A DNA stretch of 5,516 nt from Lachnospiraceae bacterium UBA4711 (GTDB lineage: Bacteria > Bacillota > Clostridia > Lachnospirales > Lachnospiraceae). Made by a program: the position numbers and the translations under genes. The notes below the pieces were generated by a model. It searched no databases. It saw only the letters and a program-made list of their open reading frames with translations, and had not been told where the DNA came from. Each line of letters opens with the position of its first letter. Within the stretch, counting starts at the first letter, position 1. The stretch covers positions 1 to 5,516 of the forward strand of contig DHJV01000009.1 in assembly GCA_002404515.1 (NCBI GenBank), written 5' to 3'. Shown here in pieces: positions 1 through 5,516 of the stretch.

Positions 1-22
1 GGCTCAAAATTCGTTTTTTCAT
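1..22 (-). CDS. Start of a further gene (first seven codons only), possibly a secreted or lipid-anchored protein
   Basis: ATG at 22-20 follows a strong ribosome binding site and a plausible promoter. The visible residues are MKKRILS, after which the window ends. A Met-Lys-Lys-Arg start followed by Ile-Leu fits the positively charged n-region and beginning hydrophobic core of a Sec signal peptide, but seven residues cannot establish this. The gene is on the same strand as the methylase-helicase yet lies beyond its terminator, so it is probably transcribed on its own. No product can be named. Confidence 0.7.
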
Positions 23-26
23 AAAT

Positions 27-34
27 CCTCCTTT
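27..34 (-). promoter_or_regulatory. Ribosome binding site AAAGGAGG for the gene starting at position 22
   Basis: On the minus strand, AAAGGAGG is followed by the 4-nt spacer ATTT and then ATG. It is a near-perfect anti-16S match at slightly short but common spacing for Firmicutes. It fixes the start codon at 22-20. Confidence 0.85.
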
Positions 35-89
35 GGAATATGCATATAGATTTTATATTCATTCCGTTTTAGCATAAACTCTCAGTATT

Positions 90-118
90 ATTGTAAATGA
101 CAGGAGGATGATGCACAA
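90..118 (-). promoter_or_regulatory. Probable sigma-A promoter for the gene starting at position 22
   Basis: On the minus strand, TTGTGC (118-113) and TACAAT (95-90) are separated by exactly 17 bases. The -10 box matches TATAAT at five of six positions and the -35 box matches TTGACA at the first three. Transcription would begin near position 83 and give a leader of roughly 60 nt before the start codon. The promoter lies just after the terminator and before a strong ribosome binding site, which is where one is needed. An alternative, TTTACA with a TATGCT -10, has a 15-base spacer and looks poorer. Confidence 0.5.
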
Positions 119-180
119 TCGTCTAAGAACAAGCGGTTCAAAAACGGCACAAGTGGTAAATTTTTGATTTTTCAGGTATG

Positions 181-217
181 AAAAAAGAGTCCTGCAAGTA
201 AACTTGCGGACTCTTTT
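181..217 (-). terminator. Strong Rho-independent terminator of the methylase-helicase transcription unit, possibly bidirectional
   Basis: The arms AAAAGAGTCC + GCAAG (183-192 and 194-198) pair with CTTGC + GGACTCTTTT (203-217) across the loop TAAA. This gives 15 base pairs broken only by one bulged base at 193. Read on the minus strand, the hairpin is followed by six T residues (186-181), the expected U-tract. Read on the plus strand, it ends in only four T residues before CC, so termination should be better in the minus direction. It lies about 270 bases after the giant gene's stop and before the promoter of the next gene, so it separates two transcription units. Confidence 0.85.
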
Positions 218-309
218 CCACACCTGCAATTCGCAGATAATCCTATCTCTTTGAAAACTTTAATTCGCTTAATCATTCACTTTTTCGATGGTCTGTTTCT
301 AACTCGTTT
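218..309. other. Non-coding spacer between the giant gene's downstream region and the terminator
   Basis: I see no supported gene here. The best minus-strand frame is 34 codons (ATG 276 to stop 172), but it runs through the terminator hairpin and lacks a clear ribosome binding site. There are short inverted repeats, such as AGATA/TATCT (235-239 and 244-248) and CTGC/GCAG around 224-236. They are too small to assign a role. Together with 310-483, the interval between the giant gene and its terminator is about 265 bases. Confidence 0.6.
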
Positions 310-338
310 CTATCCTCTTAATCTATCATAACGAGTTA
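295..338. repeat. 9-bp inverted repeat with an embedded pair of GTTTCTA direct repeats
   Basis: TAACTCGTT (300-308) is perfectly inverted as AACGAGTTA (330-338) across a 21-nt loop. The 7-mer GTTTCTA occurs at 295-301 and again at 306-312, an 11-nt period close to one helical turn. It lies in the transcribed region after the giant gene's stop and before the terminator. It could be a protein-binding site or a weak RNA stem. No known operator, origin iteron or attachment core is recognised, and two copies are too few to claim iterons. Confidence 0.35.
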
Positions 339-483
339 TATTTTCCGGATCAACACTTCTTTTCAAAAAATCTCAAAACATCTGTAAGTCTACATACCTT
401 TTCGAGAGTATCTCTTACGTTATCACCTACCTTGTATTTATTCTAGCTCGTAGGGTTTCTTTTTCAATCCTTTTAGGACTTTT
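310..483 (-). pseudogene. Possible decayed C-terminal extension or small gene after the giant ORF
   Basis: Directly after the TAA, the same frame stays open for 18 codons (KSPKRIEKETLRARINTR, 483-427, ending in TAG). A different frame is open from 442 to 350 and reads in part VGDNVRDTLEKVCRLTDVLR. The original frame is open again from 372 to 310, including VDPENITRYDRLRG before TAG. All three are hydrophilic and helix-like, none has a credible start codon with a ribosome binding site, and they overlap end to end. One reading is a former C-terminal tail, or a small gene, broken by a stop and two compensating indels. Open runs of 18-30 codons are also expected by chance, so this is a weak call made from the reading frames alone. 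Confidence 0.2.
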
Positions 484-3400
484 TTATATTTGTTTTTTTA
501 TCTCGATATTTCTTTTTTCAACCTTATTTATATCAGAATCAAAGTTTTCGTCGAAAACATCGACATCCTGAGAAGTAACCAGGGCATCAATTTCTTTTAG
601 CCGTTGCTCTTTCTCTCGAATCTCAGATTCGTATGGAAATCCCTTCGCAAGTTCTTCTTTTGCAATCAGCAGCTCACTCTCATACTTCTGCAGATTTCCT
701 TTTTCTTTATCCAGAGACTTCTCGAAAGAATTATACACATTGTTAATTTTAACGATATTTCCAAGTGTACTTAGCCCAATAATGACCTCATGAGATGTCT
801 TTCCTCCATCTTTGCGCTTCAGATAAATAGTTTTTTCTCCAACCTCTCCTGTCAGATTCTTCTGCGTGATCGCAGCTGTCATCGTATATCCGTTGTACTC
901 TCCAACCACCAGATTGTCTCCACACTTCAGCCTTGAAACTGCTTGATTCAAAGCAAATCCTGCATCTTTATGTGTTGTAAAGATTTCGGATCCTATCATC
1001 ATAGAAAATGTCGCTTCACCATCCTCATTTACTGCCGGATGAGCCTTCTGGTATGCGATTTCCTGCTCAAATACTTCGATCTTCTCTTTCGTCTGAGCAA
1101 TCGCAAGTGGAATCGATCTGCTTACCCGTAATTCCGCGTCACGACGTTTTTTATTATATGCTGATTTCAACATCCGTAATCGCGTTAAATCATTCTCAAG
1201 TTCCATTTTCTCTCGGATCGTATCATCACCGGTTGCAACAGCCTTGAACACTCCATAATTAAGCGCAGCTTCATCTATATCCTCACAGGTACGTCCTACC
1301 GGCTTGCTGGTCATAATTTGCGATATAAACTTCTGTTTGTTCTCGACCAGAGACCAGCTATATGCATCGAAAGAACCTTTCGTTATATAGTGATATACTG
1401 CAATTTCTTCGTTCTCATTTCCCTGGCGGATTCCTCGACCATTCCGCTGTTCGATTGCTGAAGGCTTCCACGGGCAATCAATATGATGCATGGCAACAAG
1501 ATGTGTCTGAACATTGACACCTGTACCACATTTATCCGTCGAGCCAAACAATACTTTAATCTGTCCGGCATTCGTTTTCCGGAAGATTTCTTGTCGCTCT
1601 GCATCATTTTTTGCATCATGTATGAATGCGATTTCTTCTTTCGGTATTCCCAGATCGATCAAATAATCCTTTACAGTATTATATACGTCAAAGGTTCCAT
1701 CCGCCTTCGGCGTTCCCATATCGGAAAATACTAATTGGCAGCCAATTTTTCCGTCTCGATTATGCTCCTCATATTCTTTATAAACTGTTTCGGCGCATCT
1801 AAATAATTTTCCTTGCGGGTTATCCGGAGCATCCGGATCTAAAAGTCTGGCATCTGTACCGAGCAGCTTTGCCTCATTTGTAAGCTTCAGCATATTATCG
1901 ACTGACGGATCCACGCCACCACTTTCCAACGCATCCGCTCTTTCGATCAGAGATTCCAGTATTTCCGTCTGTGCATCGTCCATTTCACACTCAACTATGA
2001 TCGGCTGACCGGTTCGCAGCTTTGGCACCGGAAGTTCTAACATATCAGCAGTCTGAATATCCGCTACTTCCTTAAATATTGTCATAAGCTCCGGCACGTT
2101 TTGGAAATTCTTTACTCTGTTCTTCACTTTGTATCCATTCCCGGCTACCTTTAATTCGAGCGACGCCTGAATCTCTCCAAAAGAACCGAGCCATGCGTCA
2201 AACACATTGATTCCAAGCTCTTTCAATCGCTCAGGCTGCAGGAAAGACTGCATAACGAACATCTCCGCCATTGTATTTGACACAGGTGTTCCGGTTGCAA
2301 ATACAAGCCCTTTTCGCCCCGATATTTCATTGATGTACCGGCACTTCATTCGCATATCGAATGCTTTCTTTGAAGATGCTGTCGGAATACCTGCCACATT
2401 ATTGATCTTCGAGAATATCGCCATATTTTTGAAGTTGTGTGCTTCGTCAACATAAAGCGCATCTACCCCAAGCTGCTCAAAGCAAATCGTATTATCCCGT
2501 GGTACATCCAGCAATTTGTTTAGCTCTTCTTCTCTCTTTTTAATTGCATCCTCTATGCGCTTGATGCTCCAGCTATCTCCTTTTGCATCCTTCAAGTCGC
2601 GCAAATATGCCTGCAGCTCATCAATTTCCTGTTTCTTATACACGATTTCACGTTCTTGTGTCAGCGGAATCATTTCAAACTGACTATGCGACAGGATCAC
2701 GCAGTCATAGTCCCCTGTTGCAATCCTTGATACAAATCTCTGCCGGTTCTTTTTGTCAAAATCTTTGTCCTTTACTGCAAGAATGTTGGCAGAAGGATAT
2801 AATCGCATAAATTCTGATTCCATCTGGCTTACTATCGCCTTTGGTACAATCATAAGTGGTTTATTTACAAGTCCTAGTCGCTTCTGCTCCATCACCGATG
2901 CAATCATCTCAAATGACTTACCGGCACCAACGCAGTGTGCAAGAAGTGTATTTCCGCCAAGAAGGATACGTGCAATCGCATTTTTCTGATGCTGCTTTAG
3001 TGATATATTTGCATTCATTCCAGGGAACTCCAGAAAACTGCCATCATATTCACGCAGCTTCACACTGTTGAACATGTCATTGTATTTTCTTTCATATTTT
3101 TCCCGGCGTTCCTCATCACGCCAGAACCAGTCTTTGAACTCCAGCTTGATCTTTTCCTGCATTTCGCGGGCAAGCATCGTTGCCTCACGGTCTACTTCTT
3201 TTGAGTGGGTTCCCGGTACATACACCGTCACCTGCTTAAAATTAAGCGTGCGCTCCAAGATCGCTGCAGCATTCATTTTTTCTGTACCAAATACGGAATT
3301 ACAATATGCATTCCATTTGCACTTGCTTTGCCCGGTTACCCGGTACTCCATTGTACCCGGTATAAGCTTGATTCCTACGTATTTTGTTATATCGCTGCGG

Positions 3401-5516
3401 ATCCAGCGGTATGTATTTCGGTCAACTGGTGCTATATGGAAAGTTTCAAACATGAATTCCGCATAATCCTCCGGATCCACCCAGCTGCTTCCAAGCTTCA
3501 CTTCAATATCTGTATATGGTATATCTTCAGGAATTACGCTTTGAAGCATCTCGGCATTATCCATGAATGTCGCACCCATCGTTTCATCCCCGGACAGTTC
3601 TATCGCCTTTTTTGCCTTCTCCCGTACATTTCCGGACAAATAATCATCTGACGTATGCCAGCCTGCATCGAGATTATCCGGATCATATTCATCCGGATCG
3701 AGATAAATAACATGATGAAGCTCCTGAATCAATATATTCCTCTTTGCAGCATAAATTTCATCCGGACTCATTTCTGATATATCCATGGACGATAAATCCG
3801 GACTATATATACCTAACATGAAATTGATATCAACCTTACCGTTTTGTGTAAGGGATACGCGCAGCGCATCAAATGCGTTCTCGACTTCAGTAATCTCACG
3901 AACCGGGTTAATTGTCCGCTTTGTAAATATATCTGTTTTCCGAACGCTCCCATCCTCCAGCTTCTCCTCGAAGGAATTCATGAATGAATAATTATCATCG
4001 ATCCCTAGGATCTTTACATTAGAAACTGCGGATATATATCCATTTTCTTTTACAAACTTATCATATGTCTCATTTAATTCAGACTGTGCAAGCTTCAGTT
4101 CTTCATCGCTGCAGCCTTCATACTGAATCTGAATCACATGGCGTGCAATCTTATGTAATGCAATATACTGTTCAACCTTTTTTACATTTGCAGACGAGTA
4201 GTTCTGATCCTTCATCTGTGAATTATCGCGATAGTACACCTTTCCATCTATAACAGTCAGCGTAAAGTTCGGAACATTCGGATCTGCAGGTATCGTTTCT
4301 TCTTTTTCGCTTACCTGATTCGGTTCGCGGTAAATGTCTGGTGAAAATCTCTGAACGATCTCCTGCAGCTGCTCCTTAAAATCTCTACTGTCAGGAACGC
4401 AAGTGGTATATTTACTCTCCGGTCCGAAACGTCCGATATCATACTGCATTTTCCCAAGACACAAATCCGGATAATCAGTAAAATACTCATTTACCGGGAT
4501 TCCATCATCTGTGTAACTCAAATGATACCACGTCTCATCCAAAGCAACCGGATATTCCCGTCTACGCATCACCAAGATGTCTGTTGCTACTTCTGTACCT
4601 GCTAAATTCTTGAATGCCGTGTTTGGTAACCGGATTGCTCCGATCAGCTCCGCCCTCTCCCCAATATATCTACGAACGTTAGAATTCGCCTTATCCAAGG
4701 TTCCTGTGCTTGTTATAAACACAATAAGTCCGCCGGGACGCACCTGATCGACAGTTTTGGCAAAAAAGTAATCATGTATTTTGAAATTATGCTTGTTATA
4801 TCTTGGATCGTATGGTTTGTAATTACCAAACGGAACATTTCCGATCGCACAATCAAAAAAGCCATCAGAATAGGTAGTATTCTGATAGCCTTTAATCTGA
4901 ATCTCCATGTTTGGATATAGCAGCTTCGCAATCCGACCGGATATGCTGTCAATTTCCACGCCGTAACGTTTGAAATTCTGTTCTACAGGAAGGGATCCGA
5001 TAATGTGTCCGACACCCATACTCGGCTCCAATAGATTTCCTTCTGTATATCCGCAATTTACAAGAATCTGACCAACTGCTGCAGCAACGTCCGGATCCGT
5101 ATAGAACGCATCATTCACCGTGCTTCGCGCAGATGCATACTCTTCTTCTGTCAAAAGTTCCTTCAGTTCTTTGTATTCTTTCGACCATTTTACATCTTGA
5201 TCATCAAATGCCTTGAATAATCCACCCCAGCCGCAATAATGCGCTAAGCATTCCTGCTCCTCTGGCGTCGCAAACCTTCCCTCTGTTTCCACCTTTTTTA
5301 GTGTCCGAATAGCTTCTATGTTCCATCCAAATCGTGTTTTTGCGCCTGCTCCCTGAAGTGTTTGAGCAAACTGCTCCTGATTGTAATTGTAATCGATTGC
5401 CGGCTGCAGCTTTTTTTCTTTTATCTGCGTTTTCTCTGCAAGTGCCTGTTTGTAACTAGCATATACGCCCGTATCGACAGTATCGATCACGTCCTGTACA
5501 GATTTCAAATCCTCTT
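484..5516 (-). CDS. Giant N6-adenine methylase / SNF2-type helicase fusion (DarB-like, ICE-associated), 5' end open at window edge
   Basis: This is a putative DNA-modifying and DNA-translocating protein, probably cytoplasmic and acting on double-stranded DNA. Residue numbers count from the TTG at 5508. Seen in order: methyltransferase domain about 130-320 (LEPSMGVG 160-167, GNVPFGNY 223-230); a middle region with YLSGNVREK at 623-631; helicase core about 830-1395 (VGAGKS 860-865, DEAH 1021-1024, TGTP 1072-1075, QRNGRGIRQ 1354-1362); then a beta-rich stretch about 1500-1590 and a charged coiled coil about 1592-1645. From memory, this order matches the large methylase-helicases of Firmicutes conjugative elements, and more distantly phage P1 DarB. 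Those homologues are often longer, with extra N-terminal domains. The TTG start is weak: AAGAGG lies only 2 nt upstream, and the frame stays open (GAG GAT) to the edge, so I treat the gene as partial. It ends at TAA (486-484). Anti-restriction is inferred, not shown. Confidence 0.93.
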   Translation of the reverse strand, partial: EDLKSVQDVIDTVDTGVYASYKQALAEKTQIKEKKLQPAIDYNYNQEQFAQTLQGAGAKTRFGWNIEAIRTLKKVETEGRFATPEEQECLAHYCGWGGLFKAFDDQDVKWSKEYKELKELLTEEEYASARSTVNDAFYTDPDVAAAVGQILVNCGYTEGNLLEPSMGVGHIIGSLPVEQNFKRYGVEIDSISGRIAKLLYPNMEIQIKGYQNTTYSDGFFDCAIGNVPFGNYKPYDPRYNKHNFKIHDYFFAKTVDQVRPGGLIVFITSTGTLDKANSNVRRYIGERAELIGAIRLPNTAFKNLAGTEVATDILVMRRREYPVALDETWYHLSYTDDGIPVNEYFTDYPDLCLGKMQYDIGRFGPESKYTTCVPDSRDFKEQLQEIVQRFSPDIYREPNQVSEKEETIPADPNVPNFTLTVIDGKVYYRDNSQMKDQNYSSANVKKVEQYIALHKIARHVIQIQYEGCSDEELKLAQSELNETYDKFVKENGYISAVSNVKILGIDDNYSFMNSFEEKLEDGSVRKTDIFTKRTINPVREITEVENAFDALRVSLTQNGKVDINFMLGIYSPDLSSMDISEMSPDEIYAAKRNILIQELHHVIYLDPDEYDPDNLDAGWHTSDDYLSGNVREKAKKAIELSGDETMGATFMDNAEMLQSVIPEDIPYTDIEVKLGSSWVDPEDYAEFMFETFHIAPVDRNTYRWIRSDITKYVGIKLIPGTMEYRVTGQSKCKWNAYCNSVFGTEKMNAAAILERTLNFKQVTVYVPGTHSKEVDREATMLAREMQEKIKLEFKDWFWRDEERREKYERKYNDMFNSVKLREYDGSFLEFPGMNANISLKQHQKNAIARILLGGNTLLAHCVGAGKSFEMIASVMEQKRLGLVNKPLMIVPKAIVSQMESEFMRLYPSANILAVKDKDFDKKNRQRFVSRIATGDYDCVILSHSQFEMIPLTQEREIVYKKQEIDELQAYLRDLKDAKGDSWSIKRIEDAIKKREEELNKLLDVPRDNTICFEQLGVDALYVDEAHNFKNMAIFSKINNVAGIPTASSKKAFDMRMKCRYINEISGRKGLVFATGTPVSNTMAEMFVMQSFLQPERLKELGINVFDAWLGSFGEIQASLELKVAGNGYKVKNRVKNFQNVPELMTIFKEVADIQTADMLELPVPKLRTGQPIIVECEMDDAQTEILESLIERADALESGGVDPSVDNMLKLTNEAKLLGTDARLLDPDAPDNPQGKLFRCAETVYKEYEEHNRDGKIGCQLVFSDMGTPKADGTFDVYNTVKDYLIDLGIPKEEIAFIHDAKNDAERQEIFRKTNAGQIKVLFGSTDKCGTGVNVQTHLVAMHHIDCPWKPSAIEQRNGRGIRQGNENEEIAVYHYITKGSFDAYSWSLVENKQKFISQIMTSKPVGRTCEDIDEAALNYGVFKAVATGDDTIREKMELENDLTRLRMLKSAYNKKRRDAELRVSRSIPLAIAQTKEKIEVFEQEIAYQKAHPAVNEDGEATFSMMIGSEIFTTHKDAGFALNQAVSRLKCGDNLVVGEYNGYTMTAAITQKNLTGEVGEKTIYLKRKDGGKTSHEVIIGLSTLGNIVKINNVYNSFEKSLDKEKGNLQKYESELLIAKEELAKGFPYESEIREKEQRLKEIDALVTSQDVDVFDENFDSDINKVEKRNIEIKKQI
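1339..3021 (-). other. SNF2/DEAH superfamily 2 helicase core of the giant protein (residues about 830-1390)
   Basis: A Q-motif-like LKQHQKNAIARI (837-848) precedes the Walker A VGAGKS (860-865, bases 2931-2914). Motif Ia is LMIVPK (885-890), Walker B is DEAH (1021-1024, bases 2448-2437), and motif III is ATGTPVSNT (1071-1079). The second RecA lobe carries VLFGSTDKCGTGVNVQ (1319-1334) and motif VI QRNGRGIRQGN (1354-1364) with both arginines. All motifs needed for ATP hydrolysis and DNA translocation are present, so this core appears intact. A charged helical insertion (about 952-1000, rich in E, K and L) sits between motifs Ia and II and is likely a coiled coil. The core is followed by KQKFISQIMTSKPVGRTCED (1391-1410), a stretch I recall as conserved in this family. 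Confidence 0.9.
4549..5121 (-). other. N6-adenine methyltransferase domain of the giant protein (residues about 130-320)
   Basis: The AdoMet-binding motif I is LEPSMGVG (residues 160-167, bases 5031-5008). It is followed by an acidic residue in GVEIDSISGRIAK (183-195), as expected for AdoMet contact. The catalytic motif IV is N-V-P-F at 224-227 (bases 4839-4828). This replaces the textbook NPPY/DPPY, but N-V-P-F followed by G is what I recall as usual for this family, so it does not by itself mean loss of activity. The stretch HDYFFAKTVDQVRPGG (245-260) and the later AIRLPNTAFK (291-300) and GTEVATDILVM (304-314) fit the usual gamma-type N6-adenine methylase fold. No separate target-recognition domain is recognisable, so sequence specificity cannot be predicted. 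Confidence 0.85.

Noticed and set aside
127..139. GAAC-N5-GTTC, resembling a Gram-positive LexA (DinR) box near the promoter
   Set aside because: The established box has a 4-nt centre (GAAC-N4-GTTC). Here the centre is 5 nt and the flanking bases do not match, so SOS control is not supported.
102..167. Plus-strand AGGAGG followed by ATG ATG and a 19-codon frame
   Set aside because: The spacing from AGGAGG to ATG is 0 or 3 nt, the peptide is unrecognised, and the site overlaps the probable promoter of the opposite-strand gene.
172..276. A 34-codon minus-strand frame beginning ATG at 276
   Set aside because: It reads through the terminator hairpin, has no convincing ribosome binding site and resembles no known small protein.
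468..478. Small hairpin TCCT-TTT-AGGA just after the stop codon as a terminator
   Set aside because: The stem is only 4 bp and in the minus direction no U-tract follows. The strong hairpin at 181-217 is the better terminator.
3068..3651. Overlapping plus-strand open frames of 132 and 148 codons opposite the giant gene
   Set aside because: They lie wholly antisense to strongly conserved protein sequence, show no recognisable domain, and arise from the codon pattern of the minus-strand gene. The same applies to the other plus-strand and out-of-frame minus-strand frames between 943 and 4952.
344..5095. Repeated occurrence of the palindrome TCCGGA (around ten copies in the window)
   Set aside because: Many copies fall on Pro-Asp/Glu codon pairs (CCG GAT/GAA after a codon ending in T) in the acidic, Asp-Pro-rich protein, so codon choice explains them without a regulatory or restriction-site signal.

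Overview
This window looks like accessory DNA from a low-to-moderate-GC Firmicute, most likely a gut Clostridia/Lachnospiraceae-type bacterium. The grounds are the strong AAAGGAGG ribosome binding site, the AT-rich intergenic DNA, and the near-complete filling of the window by a giant DNA methylase-helicase. I recognise that protein from memory as typical of integrative and conjugative elements in this group (Tn1549-like and related elements). No conjugation, integrase or relaxase gene is visible, so membership of a mobile element is inferred from the protein family alone.

Layout, read along the minus strand on which all supported genes lie. Positions 5516 to 484 hold a single reading frame of at least 1,674 codons. 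An N6-adenine-methyltransferase-like domain comes first, then a long middle region of unknown fold, a complete SNF2/DEAH-type helicase core, and a beta-rich plus coiled-coil tail. The frame is open at the window edge, so the true N-terminus probably lies outside. From 483 to 218 there is no supported gene. The part next to the stop (483-310) can be read as three overlapping open segments that alternate frames, possibly a decayed C-terminal extension or small gene. A near-perfect 15-bp hairpin with a U-tract at 181-217 ends the transcription unit. A probable sigma-A promoter (90-118), a strong ribosome binding site (27-34) and the first seven codons of another minus-strand gene (22 to the edge) follow.

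Functionally, the giant protein resembles the phage P1 DarB type of methylase-helicase, for which an anti-restriction role is known. The same role here, protecting element DNA on entry to a new host, is plausible but unproven. The gene starting at 22 appears to be a separate transcription unit, isolated by the terminator. I found no tRNA, rRNA, CRISPR array, insertion sequence or attachment site. The remaining open frames on either strand inside the giant gene are shadows of it.
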